64,000 bases of DNA from positions 1-64,000 of the forward strand of contig DCHS01000038.1 in the NCBI GenBank assembly GCA_002314875.1. The letters run 5' to 3'. Positions 52,718 to 61,580 of this stretch are shown here, piece by piece; the stretch's first letter is position 1, and each line of letters opens with the position of its first letter. The position numbers and the translations under genes were made by a program. The notes under the pieces were generated by a model, which ran no database searches, was not told the DNA's origin, and was given only the letters and a program-made list of their open reading frames with translations. The stretch is from Prevotellaceae bacterium UBA1746 (GTDB taxonomy: Bacteria; Bacteroidota; Bacteroidia; Bacteroidales; Bacteroidaceae).

Positions 52718-54016
52718 TTACTTCAAGGTTATCTTGCTCTGTTGCAAAACGGGAATCTGATTCATTCGGAACTTCTTCTGCTGATGAACCTTACGGGTCT
52801 GGATGCCGTTGTAGGCTGATTTGGCGGCGCTGGAAGGAGTGGTGAAGCGTACCTCCGTGACAGGGCCCCATACACCGTCGGCATTCTTCGCAGAGGCAAT
52901 CGCAACGCAGTTGGTGTTAGGATTGATCTGGAAGTCCGTGGTCAAAGGTTCGTAGAAGAACCAGTAAGCCATGTTGTCGTAAGGAGGATCCTGCTTCAGT
53001 TCATTCTGATAATCGTCTTTGAGGGCATCATAACCTTCCGCACCATCGGCGAGACAAACCTGATAGCGGTAGCAGGCTGCCTGGTCGTTGGGCGTAAAGG
53101 TGATGAACTGGCTGGGAAGCTGTTCTTCGCCCCAGGTCTGGAGCTTATAGTCGCCAAGGGTAATGGAAACCGTGGCTTCACCCGTACCACCGAGCGTTTC
53201 GGTACGAAGGGCTACAACATCGCAATCAGCATAGTTATCGTTGAAATCCCAGGGCTGAACGAAGATTTCATAGTCTGTACCAGGATTCATATCGTTCCAG
53301 GAAATATCCTTTTCATTATGTTCTTCGATACCCCAGCCACGGATCATTTCGCCAAAATTCGTAAAGCCAAACATGGCGGCATACATATCGTACTGCGCCT
53401 GCATGGTTCCGGCTTCACCAGCAACACAGGCATAACCCTTCACGTCTTCATTAGGAACACAATGGATGGTGAAGTCGTACAAACCAACCTTCTTGACGGT
53501 TGAGGTCACCTTGGGATTTCCCAGCAAATTAGCCTTGGGGGTAGAGAAGTCAGCACGGCAGAGGTCACAGGCAACACCATATTCGTCATAGCCTACGGTC
53601 ACACAGCTGTAGTCAGAACCTGATTCGAGGGCGATGCCGGAGAGTTTACCATCGATAAAGTCCTCAGTCAGGATGCTTGAACCATTCTGCTCGATGTAGG
53701 AAGTGAACTGTTCGGGATAGTTCCAGTAACTCGTTGTCAGGGTTCGTGGGCAAACGGCAATGCGGAAGCCCTTGCAGGCAGCGCTACGCTGAACGGTTAC
53801 CGTGAGCTGCTCCAACTGAACATCGCTGACGGACACCTCTGCTTTCACCTCCCCCTTCACTTCTACGAAGGATACTTCCTGAACACGGTCAACGCGGTAG
53901 CCCGTCGTCTCGCTGTTCTTCTTCACGAGCATTCTGTATTCACTCTGTGCGCTTGCAGTTCCGGCAAAGCAGATCGCCGCCGCCAGTACTGCAACTTTTA
54001 CATTCTTCATCATCAT
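52718..54016 (-). CDS. Secreted Fn3-type protein with the FISUMP-array N-terminal motif
   Basis: A 432-residue exported protein; three consecutive Met codons (54016, 54013, 54010) are possible starts before KNVKVAVLAAAICFAGTASAQ. The mature N-terminus (YRMLVKKNSETTGYRVDRVQEVSF) is the same short beta motif found at the front of the lectin-like proteins at 1156-6936. About three Fn3-like modules follow (SDVQLEQLTVTVQRSAACKGFRIAV, KKVGLYDFTIHCVPNEDVKGYACV, FITFTPNDQAACYRYQVCLADGAEGY). The C-terminus (YNGIQTRKVHQQKKFRMNQIP...KITLK) only faintly resembles a sorting tail. Gap to the M6 gene is 35 bases. Confidence 0.75.
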   Translation of the reverse strand: MMMKNVKVAVLAAAICFAGTASAQSEYRMLVKKNSETTGYRVDRVQEVSFVEVKGEVKAEVSVSDVQLEQLTVTVQRSAACKGFRIAVCPRTLTTSYWNYPEQFTSYIEQNGSSILTEDFIDGKLSGIALESGSDYSCVTVGYDEYGVACDLCRADFSTPKANLLGNPKVTSTVKKVGLYDFTIHCVPNEDVKGYACVAGEAGTMQAQYDMYAAMFGFTNFGEMIRGWGIEEHNEKDISWNDMNPGTDYEIFVQPWDFNDNYADCDVVALRTETLGGTGEATVSITLGDYKLQTWGEEQLPSQFITFTPNDQAACYRYQVCLADGAEGYDALKDDYQNELKQDPPYDNMAYWFFYEPLTTDFQINPNTNCVAIASAKNADGVWGPVTEVRFTTPSSAAKSAYNGIQTRKVHQQKKFRMNQIPVLQQSKITLK

Positions 54017-54068
54017 TGTATATGTTTTTAATTTGTTTTTTTCTCTATGGGATACCGTAAGGCAATTC

Positions 54069-56048
54069 CTAATTCAAAATTACCTTCTTACCATTCAGGA
54101 TATTGATGCCCTTTTGAAGATGGCCGATTCGCTGTCCCATAAGATTGTAAATCTTGGAACTTTCAGCAGTTTCAATTGTTTGGATATTTGTGGGATTCAA
54201 TACATCGTTGACGGAGAGCGGATAGATGAAATCGCGGTTGAACATCGGTTCGATAATTCCCGCAAGGCAAGTCGTTCCGTCCGGTAACTGGCAGATATCC
54301 ATATCGCTGTACCATTCTGAAGGAAGAACAGCCCAGCCATCATCGAAGAGAATGGTTCCCGTTCCGTCGTCAACGGCAGTATATTCAATATCATAGCCCA
54401 TGAAAGTCATCGTCGCCGTTGTCTTGTAAACATGGTCAAGCAAGACATAGCAACTGTAGTAGCGGCTCGTCTTGGCTTCCTCGCAGGAGACGATGGAGGG
54501 AGTAAGATAGCCGTGCAAAACATCAAAGTCGCTGGGCTCTGTCGTCGTCTCTGAATTGGCAACAGCGGCAACATCCGTGTAATAGGCATCGGCGCGTTCA
54601 CGGTTCAGCGTGGCATTGATGGTTCCACTGATGCGGTCTCCGGGAACCCATCCCATATTGGGAAATTCCTGAAGCATCAGACCTCCCGTCTCATCTTCTA
54701 TAATATAGAAACAGCCGTATTCGTCTTCTTCAGCGAAGGTAACCTGGGCATTTTCCACTTCAAGGCTGAAGTCCTCGCCGTTCGCCATGGTCTTTACCTT
54801 GGCAATTCCCGTAAGTTCAACGGGGGCTGAACCTTCAACGATAAGGTCCTTGCTGACAGGCGCTACGACATAGCCTTCGCTGGTGGTGTCATAGAGCACA
54901 ATTCCCGTCAGTGACTTGATATAGGTGGGAACATCATAGCCTTCGAGTTGGCAGAAAGCATCCTTCATGGTCATGGTGACATCGTTCTGGCTCAGCGTCC
55001 ACACCTCATCGGCCTGGGTGCTCTGAACATCCGTGAGAACGATGAGGCGGTTATGCCAGTAGGGCGAAAGAGCGCCGTTGAGATAAACCGGTGTGGCGGT
55101 CTTTGTGCCCTCGGTCGTCGTCACCTCGTCAAGATTCGTCTTCTCGCTGTTAGCTTTGAGGCAGATGTCATTTCCTACCTTTGTCGCTGTGGCATAAATC
55201 TTTCCGTTGAGAACTTTCCCTGCGGCAACACTAAGACCGTAGAAAAGACTTCCTGCGGTAGCATCTTCAAGAACGGCAGCATCGCCGAGGCTGGCAGTGA
55301 CATAGGTATCGGTGAGCGTTACGAGGACTTCATCACCGTCAGCAACATCACTTAATCCGGCAAGGGTTTTCACTGATTTTGCATCGTCGGTAGCGTCAGC
55401 ATCTATAATCAGATCCTGTCTGATGGGAATGAGGTAGTAACCGCCGTTCCAGACATCAAGGAAAACCAAAGCGGTGATGCTCTTGACATTTTCAGGAATC
55501 TTGGACAACTGCACCAAATCCCAGTCGTTATAAAGTTCTATCGTATTGGTTCCGTCGCTGAGGGTGACAGCGTAGGAACTGTATTCTGAGGGTTTTGCGG
55601 TTACATCCTTGAGGGTAACGAGCATATAGCACTGCTTGCCACTTTCAATATCTGCAATCGTGGTAATAGGAGTGCCGGTATAGTCCCAATCAGATTGGGT
55701 GACATTGCTGGTGTTGGTTTCTTCGGTGACGGAGAGGGCCATGACACCATTAACATTTTCTGTAACTGCTTGGATCGTACCGTTCAAGGTTTTTCCACCT
55801 TCGATGTCCGTCAATCCTTTGAAAGATACACCCGCCGATTCATCCTGCAAATAGAGTGTTGTCGCATCAGCCCAGAAATCATAATTACTGATAGAGGTGT
55901 GGACGTCCTTAAGGTTAACCTGCACGTTCGTACCTTCAGGAAGACTTGCAATTGCTGCAAGGGCATTAACCTCTGTCTGTGCGAGTGTGTTGAGGCCAAA
56001 CAGCGACAGCATACAGAGGCAAAAAGCATGAAGAGAATTTGTTTTCAT
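54069..56048 (-). CDS. Secreted OB-fold-repeat protein (DUF5689-like) with T9SS-like tail
   Basis: A 659-residue exported protein, signal peptide to about 23 (LNTLAQ). It consists of about three modules of roughly 190 residues, each with two OB-fold-like halves. Phrases such as EGTNVQVNLKDVHTSI, FWADATTLYLQDESAGVSF and GKTLNGTIQAV recur as GDEVLVTLTDTYVTA, DAAVLEDATAGSLFYG, GKVLNGKIYAT and GEDFSLEVENAQVTF, YIIEDETGGLMLQEF, GDRISGTINAT. This pattern is typical of Bacteroidetes surface proteins annotated with OB-fold or DUF5689 domains. The tail is KIYNLMGQRIGHLQKGINILNGKKVILN. It is the first gene of the minus-strand run to 47784. Confidence 0.82.
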   Translation of the reverse strand: MKTNSLHAFCLCMLSLFGLNTLAQTEVNALAAIASLPEGTNVQVNLKDVHTSISNYDFWADATTLYLQDESAGVSFKGLTDIEGGKTLNGTIQAVTENVNGVMALSVTEETNTSNVTQSDWDYTGTPITTIADIESGKQCYMLVTLKDVTAKPSEYSSYAVTLSDGTNTIELYNDWDLVQLSKIPENVKSITALVFLDVWNGGYYLIPIRQDLIIDADATDDAKSVKTLAGLSDVADGDEVLVTLTDTYVTASLGDAAVLEDATAGSLFYGLSVAAGKVLNGKIYATATKVGNDICLKANSEKTNLDEVTTTEGTKTATPVYLNGALSPYWHNRLIVLTDVQSTQADEVWTLSQNDVTMTMKDAFCQLEGYDVPTYIKSLTGIVLYDTTSEGYVVAPVSKDLIVEGSAPVELTGIAKVKTMANGEDFSLEVENAQVTFAEEDEYGCFYIIEDETGGLMLQEFPNMGWVPGDRISGTINATLNRERADAYYTDVAAVANSETTTEPSDFDVLHGYLTPSIVSCEEAKTSRYYSCYVLLDHVYKTTATMTFMGYDIEYTAVDDGTGTILFDDGWAVLPSEWYSDMDICQLPDGTTCLAGIIEPMFNRDFIYPLSVNDVLNPTNIQTIETAESSKIYNLMGQRIGHLQKGINILNGKKVILN

Positions 56049-56130
56049 GACATTTACTTTTTATAAGTTATTATCCAATGTTGCGGACCGCAGCAAACAC
56101 TCTTGTGTTTGTAGGGCTCATATTACCCGG

Positions 56131-56162
56131 CAAAATTACGCATATATTTTGTTATTTTTCAA
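56131..56162 (-). promoter_or_regulatory. Promoter for the 56048-47784 minus-strand run
   Basis: On the minus strand: TTG (56162-56160), 21 bases, then TAATTTTG (56138-56131). The leader to 56048 is about 75 bases. The genes downstream are spaced 52, 35 and 15 bases apart, so all four could be transcribed from here. Confidence 0.6.
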
Positions 56163-56252
56163 TATTATTTGTTTTTTTTCAGTTTTTTGTTGAATTTTCT
56201 TATAAAAATGAAAAAAACAGTTGCGATTTATTCCTGCTGAAGATATTTTTTA

Positions 56253-56260
56253 TAATTTTG
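56253..56260 (+). promoter_or_regulatory. Promoter -7 box for glycerate kinase
   Basis: TAATTTTG matches TAnnTTTG and lies 28 bases before the ATG at 56288. No convincing upstream TTTG at the usual distance. Confidence 0.5.
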
Positions 56261-56287
56261 CAGTTAGAATCGTGTGAACTGTAAACC

Positions 56288-57376
56288 ATGAAAATTCTCC
56301 TCGCTTTTGACTCCTTCAAAAACTGCATGACAGCGGAAGATGCCTGCCGTGCAGCGGCTGACGGTTTGCTCAAGGTTCTCCCCGATGCACAGATCGTCGC
56401 CCTTCCGCTCAGCGACGGCGGAGAGGGTATGGTGCAGTGTGTGGCGCGTCAGCATGAAGTGGAATGGGTGGAGGTTCCGGTTCATGGTCCGCTGATGGAG
56501 GAAATCACAGCCCGTTATGCGATTTCCGACACTGGTATAGCCTTTATGGAGATGGCGGCAGCGAGCGGATTGGAACTCGTGCCGGAGAGTCTTCGCAATC
56601 CTTTGAAAACGACGACTTTCGGTGTGGGTGAAATGCTCCTTGACGCTGCTCGTCGGGGTTGTACGAAGATTATCCTCGGTATTGGCGGCAGTGCGACTTG
56701 TGACGCTGGAGAAGGAATGATTTCCTGTCTGGAAGCTCACGGTGTCTTTGATCAGAAGCCCAAGGTTACGATTCCGCCTGTTGTCATTGCTGCCGATGTG
56801 GACAATCCGCTGTATGGTCCCAATGGCGCTGCCTGTGTTTTTGCCCCTCAAAAGGGTGCATCGCCTGCTGATGTTCTTATATTAGAGGAGAGGCTCCGTC
56901 GATTTGCCGAAGACACCGTTCGTCGTGGTCAGGCTTCCCCCGAACTTGCATTGGCGCCCGGTGCCGGTGCGGCAGGTGGTTTGGGTTATGGTCTCATGGC
57001 TTATCTGAAAGCGACGATGCATGCCGGAATAGATATTCTCCTCGATCTCGTGGATTTCGATGCCCATCTTCGCCATGCCGATCTTGTCATCACCGGTGAA
57101 GGTGCCAGTGACCGCCAGACGCTGATGGGGAAAGTTCCTTTCGGTGTGTTGTCAAGGGTTCATCAAACCGTCCCCGTCCATATCTTTTCCGGCAAGGTGG
57201 AGGACGAAGATGCCCTCCTCGCCGCCGGTTTCGCCTCCGTCCGTAGCATCAACGCCGGAGACCCCCGTCCCCTTTCCCTTCTTCTCCACCGCGACATCGC
57301 CATGCATAATTTATCCTCTTCCCTCTCCGCCTTCGCGGAAGACGCTACACCGATAGCCATTAGTATAAAATTTTAG
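56288..57376 (+). CDS. Glycerate kinase
   Basis: A 362-residue cytoplasmic enzyme that phosphorylates D-glycerate (2-phosphoglycerate product in the best-known members), feeding glycolysis. It has the family start (KILLAFDSFKNCMTAEDACRAA), LPLSDGGEGM near residue 45, FMEMAAASGLELV, the glycine-rich GIGGSATCDAGEGM near residue 140, DVDNPLYGPNGAACVFAPQKGAS, PGAGAAGGLGYGL and LVITGEGASDRQTLMGKVPFGV. Length is usual for the family (garK/glxK type). The C-terminal 25 residues are less conserved. It is followed after about 90 bases by folC with its own promoter, so it is probably monocistronic. Confidence 0.95.
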   Translation: MKILLAFDSFKNCMTAEDACRAAADGLLKVLPDAQIVALPLSDGGEGMVQCVARQHEVEWVEVPVHGPLMEEITARYAISDTGIAFMEMAAASGLELVPESLRNPLKTTTFGVGEMLLDAARRGCTKIILGIGGSATCDAGEGMISCLEAHGVFDQKPKVTIPPVVIAADVDNPLYGPNGAACVFAPQKGASPADVLILEERLRRFAEDTVRRGQASPELALAPGAGAAGGLGYGLMAYLKATMHAGIDILLDLVDFDAHLRHADLVITGEGASDRQTLMGKVPFGVLSRVHQTVPVHIFSGKVEDEDALLAAGFASVRSINAGDPRPLSLLLHRDIAMHNLSSSLSAFAEDATPIAISIKF

Positions 57377-57396
57377 TAAAATTTAGCGCTATATTA

Positions 57397-57427
57397 TTTG
57401 CCATTCTAAATATTGGTCGTAATTTTG
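57397..57427 (+). promoter_or_regulatory. Promoter for folC
   Basis: TTTG (57397-57400), 19 bases, then TAATTTTG (57420-57427) followed by CG: an ideal Bacteroidetes promoter. The leader to the ATG at 57469 is about 35 bases. Confidence 0.8.
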
Positions 57428-57468
57428 CGTCTCGAAATACGTGGTTTAGAAAGAGCCACACAAAGCAA

Positions 57469-58779
57469 ATGGATTACAAAGAAACTATCTCATATCTCTT
57501 CAATGCCGCTCCGCTCTTCCAGCAGTTGGGAGCCGGCGCTTACAAAGAGGGCCTCGAGACCACCCTCACCCTCGATGAACATTTCGGTCATCCTCACAAG
57601 CGTTTCCGTACCATTCATATCGCCGGTACGAATGGCAAAGGTTCCTGCTCTCATTCCATCGCCGCCGTCCTTCAGCGTGCTGGCTATAAGGTGGGACTTT
57701 TCACCTCTCCCCACCTCGTGGATTTCAGAGAAAGAATCCGCGTAAATGGTCAAATGATTTCAGAAGACTATGTGGTAAAGTTCGTGGAAGAGGAACGCGC
57801 TTTCTTCGAGCCCCTTCACCCTTCTTTCTTCGAGATCACCACGGCGATGGCCTTTAAATACTTCGCTGATCAGCATGTGGATATCGCTGTCGTGGAGGTG
57901 GGGCTTGGCGGTCGTCTGGATTGCACCAATATTATTACACCGGAAATTAGTATCATCACGAATATCAGTTTCGACCATGTGCAGTTCTTGGGTGATACCC
58001 TGGCAAAGATTGCTTCCGAAAAGGCGGGCATCATCAAGCCGGGTGTTCCCGTTGTCATCGGCGAGACAGTCCCCGAGACTCGTCCGGTATTCGAGGCCAA
58101 GGCCCAGGAAGTCGGTGCCCCCATCTTCTTCGCAGAAGATTCCGATGTGCTTACAAGCGCTGAAATCGATCCTGCAGGTGGTGTTGATTATATGACTGAG
58201 GAATACGGATTTATTCATAGTGAATTAGGCGGTTACTGTCAGTTGAAAAACAGCAAGACAATCCTGACGGCTTTGCGCGTGCTCCGTGAGAATGGTCTTC
58301 GTTTCACTGACGACGCTGTTCACGAAGGTTTGGAAGCTGTCTGTCGTCTCACCGGTCTTCGCGGCCGTTGGGAAGTTTTCCAGCACCATCCTTATATCGT
58401 TTGTGATACCGGTCATAATGTTGGCGGTATGCAGTACATCGTCCAGCAGCTTGCCAACGTTGTTGCAAGCCGTCAGCACGGCGGTGACCGCTGTCATCTC
58501 CACATGGTCTTCGGTATGGTGAGCGATAAGGATATCTCTACCATCCTGACGATGCTCCCCAAGGATGCCACTTATTATTTCTGTCAGGCGAGCGTCAAGC
58601 GTGCCCGTCCTGCAGAGCAGATTTGTCAAGAGGCTGCGGAACATGGATTGCGCGGAAAAGCCTATCCTTCCGTCTCCGATGCCTTCCAGGCCGCCACTTT
58701 TGCCGCCTTCGATAACGACATCGTCTTCGTCGGTGGCAGCAGCTTCATCGTCGCCGATTTCCTCGCTTCTAACTCATAA
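57469..58779 (+). CDS. folC: Folylpolyglutamate synthase / dihydrofolate synthase
   Basis: A 436-residue cytoplasmic ATP-dependent ligase that adds glutamate to dihydropteroate and/or folates. It has the Mur-ligase-type P-loop GTNGKGS at residues 53-59, the FolC signature TSPHLVDFRERI at about 75-86, the EVGLGGRLDCTN segment, and the metal/phosphate region FDHVQFLGDTLAKIASEKAGIIK (with the Lys that is usually carbamylated nearby). The C-terminal domain has GRWEVF, DTGHNVGGM and a final FVGGSSFIVADFL. Length is normal. The stop codon runs directly into a TATAAACC-type repeat, and the M1 peptidase follows after 49 bases, so the two may be co-transcribed. Confidence 0.95.
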   Translation: MDYKETISYLFNAAPLFQQLGAGAYKEGLETTLTLDEHFGHPHKRFRTIHIAGTNGKGSCSHSIAAVLQRAGYKVGLFTSPHLVDFRERIRVNGQMISEDYVVKFVEEERAFFEPLHPSFFEITTAMAFKYFADQHVDIAVVEVGLGGRLDCTNIITPEISIITNISFDHVQFLGDTLAKIASEKAGIIKPGVPVVIGETVPETRPVFEAKAQEVGAPIFFAEDSDVLTSAEIDPAGGVDYMTEEYGFIHSELGGYCQLKNSKTILTALRVLRENGLRFTDDAVHEGLEAVCRLTGLRGRWEVFQHHPYIVCDTGHNVGGMQYIVQQLANVVASRQHGGDRCHLHMVFGMVSDKDISTILTMLPKDATYYFCQASVKRARPAEQICQEAAEHGLRGKAYPSVSDAFQAATFAAFDNDIVFVGGSSFIVADFLASNS

Positions 58780-58821
58780 CCCCTATAACCCGTATAACCC
58801 CTATAAACTCTATAAACCCTA
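58778..58821. repeat. TATAACCC/TATAAACC repeat (locus 5) in the M1 peptidase leader
   Basis: Five tandem copies of a C[CT]ATAA[AC]C-like nonamer directly after the folC stop. They lie in the leader of the peptidase gene. If translated in frame they would give a YNPYNPY-type repeat, which I regard as an artefact. Confidence 0.75.
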
Positions 58822-58828
58822 TTTCCTT

Positions 58829-61495
58829 TTGAAACTCCTTTTCCTGTCTTTGTTATTGATGATAGGTCTGGGCGCACAGGCACAGACCGTGGTGGAGACT
58901 GGTGTTGCAAAGACACTGGCAGAATATCGTGCAGCAACGATCACCAACCTTAAATATCAGCTCACATTTGTTCTGCCTGCTAATAAACGGAATGCCGTCA
59001 CCGGTGATGAGACCATCCGCTTCACCCTTTCGCAAGAGGGTAGTGCCAACGATGTCGTCCTCGACTTCCGCGTTCCCGATGACCACCTGAAGTCTGTCCG
59101 CGTCAATGGTACTCCTCTTTCTATTAATGGCGCTCAGACTTCCACGAACTGCCGTTTCGAGAAAGAGCATATCATCCTCCCTGCAGCACAGATGAAGACG
59201 GGAGAGAACGAGGTGAAGATATCCTTTGTTGCCGATGACCAGAGTCTCAACCGCAGCAATGACTATCTCTATACCATCTTCGTTCCCGATCGTGCCCGCA
59301 CGGTATTTCCCTGTTTGGACCAGCCCGATCTCAAAGCCAGGTATTCCCTGACGCTGCAGGTTCCCGCAGGTTGGCGTGCTGTCGGCAATTCCCCCTTGGC
59401 GACGGGTGCTGCTGAACCTTCGGCTTCTCCCACGACCTTGCGCTTCAAGGAAACAGAACCCCTTCCGACCTATCTCTTTGCCTTTGCCGCTGGAAAATTC
59501 AGCTATAAGACCTGGACGGCAAACGGTCGTACCATCGGTGCCTATTACAGGGAGACCGATCCCAAGCGTATCGCCCAGCTTCCGGTGATTTTCCGCCAGG
59601 TGGCCTATGCTTTGAAGTGGCAGGAAGATTTTACAGGAGCAAAATATCCCTTTGCAAAATACGATCTCGTCATCCTCCCCGGCTTCCAGTTCGGTGGTAT
59701 GGAGCATACGGGAGCGACCTTCTATAACGACAGCAGGATTTTCCTCAACGACAATCCTACGAAAGATGAGGAACTCTCCCGAGCCTCCCTCATCGCCCAC
59801 GAAACCAGCCACATGTGGTTCGGGGACTATGTGACGATGAAGTGGTTCGACGATGTGTGGACGAAGGAGGTCTTTGCCAACTATTTCGCTGCTGAGATTG
59901 TTGCTCCGCAATTCCCCACGGTCAACCACGATCTGAACCGTCTGAAAACCTTTACGGCGGCAGCGATGTCCGAAGACCGTACCTGGCGCACACCCCTTGT
60001 CCTCGATAACGGCGAAGTCATCCGTGGTGGCGGAACGGCTATCCATCAGGATCTTGACAATCTCCAGAATGCGGGTCTCATCTATAATAATATCATCTAC
60101 AACAAGGCTCCGCTGGTGATGAACAAACTCGTTGATATCATGGGGAGAGATGCTTTCCGTGAGGGTATCCGTGAATATGTCCAGACCTATGCCTATGGCA
60201 ATGCCACCTGGGACGATCTCGTCACCATCCTCGACCGCCACACCGATGCCGATCTCCGTCGTTTCTCCCAGGCTTGGGTGAACGCAAAGGGTATGCCTTC
60301 CATAACTTTCCGTTACAAGGAATATGATGATCTCGATATTCGTTCCAATGGCAATCTGAAGCGTCATATCCTCGTTGCCGAACAACATTCTCCCTATCAG
60401 AATGAGGTGCTGTGGCCCCAGACCTTCGAGGTGACCCTTCACCGTGCCGATGCCGATACTGCCATCGTCGTCCGGATGAGCGATACAGAAAGTTTCACCA
60501 ATATCCCCATACCCGAAGAGTGGAGTGACGTCCAGATTCTCCCCAACACCGATGGCAAGGGCTATGGTCTTTTCCTTTTGGAAGAAAACCAGCTGGAGGG
60601 TCTCATCTGCAACTGGCAAACCCTCACAACGGGAACAGCCCGTCAGTCCGTCCTCATGGCGCTCCACGAGAACTATATGGCCCATAACATCAGCAACGGC
60701 GTATGGCTCAATCTGTTGCTGGCCGCCTTGGAGAAGGAGACCGACGAACTCACTGCATCAACCCTCGTCGGCTATCTCTACGATCCCATTCTCCGTTTGG
60801 GAAAGGGTGGTGACAATGCCGTCATCCAGTCCAGCAACTTCCCGATGTTCCAGCAGCGTTCCCGTGTAGAGGCTCAGCTGAGGGAGTTGGCGGAGCATCA
60901 CAATCTGAAATCATGTCGTCAGCAGATCATCCGTCTCCTCTGTTCCTGTTTCGTGGAGCGTGAGACCCAGCAGTGGATATATAAGATTTGGGAAGAGGGC
61001 AAACATCCTCTGCTTTCTGAGCGCGACTATATGAAGATGAGTTACGAGCTTGCCCTTCTTATCCCCGAACATGCTGAGAGCATTCTCGCTCGTCAGCGGG
61101 AACGGATTGGCAATGCCGACCGTCTGCGTGAATTTGATTACGTCAGCCGTGCCGTCCTGCCTTACCGTCATGGTATCGACGCCCTCTTCGACCAGTTGCT
61201 GGAACCCGAGAACCGTCGTATAGAACCCTGGGCGCGCACCGCTATGAGCTATATCCATCATCCTCTGCGTGACTATTGGTCCATCGGTTATGTTACTCCT
61301 GGTCTCGAAGAACTTGAGGAGGTTCAGCGTACGGGAGATATCTTCTTCCCCGGTCAGTGGTCGATGGCGTTATTGGCTGGTCATCGTGATACCGATGTCC
61401 GCCGTAAGGTTGTGGAATTCCTCAACGCCCATCCGGACTATCCCGTCCTTCTTCGTAACAAAATCCTCAACGCCTGCTTCAACCTCTTCTGGTAA
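58829..61495 (+). CDS. M1-family zinc aminopeptidase, TTG start
   Basis: An 888-residue exported metallopeptidase that removes N-terminal residues from peptides. No ATG gives a full signal peptide; the TTG at 58829 gives MKLLFLSLLLMIGLGAQAQ, so I use it (an ATG at 58859 would start inside the hydrophobic core). The N-terminal beta domain is at about 20-215. The exopeptidase motif is GGMEHTGA at 289-296 (equivalent to GAMEN). The zinc motif HETSHMWFGD starts at residue 324, with the third ligand Glu in WTKEVFANYF. Tyr in the TYAYGNAT region and a helical C-terminal domain follow. There is no sorting tail, so it is probably periplasmic. Confidence 0.9.
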   Translation: MKLLFLSLLLMIGLGAQAQTVVETGVAKTLAEYRAATITNLKYQLTFVLPANKRNAVTGDETIRFTLSQEGSANDVVLDFRVPDDHLKSVRVNGTPLSINGAQTSTNCRFEKEHIILPAAQMKTGENEVKISFVADDQSLNRSNDYLYTIFVPDRARTVFPCLDQPDLKARYSLTLQVPAGWRAVGNSPLATGAAEPSASPTTLRFKETEPLPTYLFAFAAGKFSYKTWTANGRTIGAYYRETDPKRIAQLPVIFRQVAYALKWQEDFTGAKYPFAKYDLVILPGFQFGGMEHTGATFYNDSRIFLNDNPTKDEELSRASLIAHETSHMWFGDYVTMKWFDDVWTKEVFANYFAAEIVAPQFPTVNHDLNRLKTFTAAAMSEDRTWRTPLVLDNGEVIRGGGTAIHQDLDNLQNAGLIYNNIIYNKAPLVMNKLVDIMGRDAFREGIREYVQTYAYGNATWDDLVTILDRHTDADLRRFSQAWVNAKGMPSITFRYKEYDDLDIRSNGNLKRHILVAEQHSPYQNEVLWPQTFEVTLHRADADTAIVVRMSDTESFTNIPIPEEWSDVQILPNTDGKGYGLFLLEENQLEGLICNWQTLTTGTARQSVLMALHENYMAHNISNGVWLNLLLAALEKETDELTASTLVGYLYDPILRLGKGGDNAVIQSSNFPMFQQRSRVEAQLRELAEHHNLKSCRQQIIRLLCSCFVERETQQWIYKIWEEGKHPLLSERDYMKMSYELALLIPEHAESILARQRERIGNADRLREFDYVSRAVLPYRHGIDALFDQLLEPENRRIEPWARTAMSYIHHPLRDYWSIGYVTPGLEELEEVQRTGDIFFPGQWSMALLAGHRDTDVRRKVVEFLNAHPDYPVLLRNKILNACFNLFW

Positions 61496-61500
61496 AATAC

Positions 61501-61529
61501 AGCACCCCGGGCATAACGCTCGGGGTGCT
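61501..61529. terminator. Bidirectional hairpin terminator
   Basis: A 9-base-pair GC-rich stem AGCACCCCG / CGGGGTGCT with an 11-base loop, followed by TTTAATAATAT. It lies between the convergent M1 peptidase and sigma factor genes. Confidence 0.85.
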
Positions 61530-61580
61530 TTAATAATATATAAGAGGAGTATATTCTAATGGAGTTTATATCGGAGGAGT

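Noticed and set aside
54050..54085. AATTCAAAATTA near a gene end as a third copy of the dispersed AT-armed repeat
   Set aside because: It matches only one arm motif, lacks the GC core, and most of it is the coding end of the gene at 54069.
58565..58828. N-terminal extension of the M1 peptidase containing a YNPYNPY-type repeat
   Set aside because: It overlaps the folC coding end in another frame and the repeat comes from non-coding nonamers; a normal signal peptide starts at the TTG at 58829.
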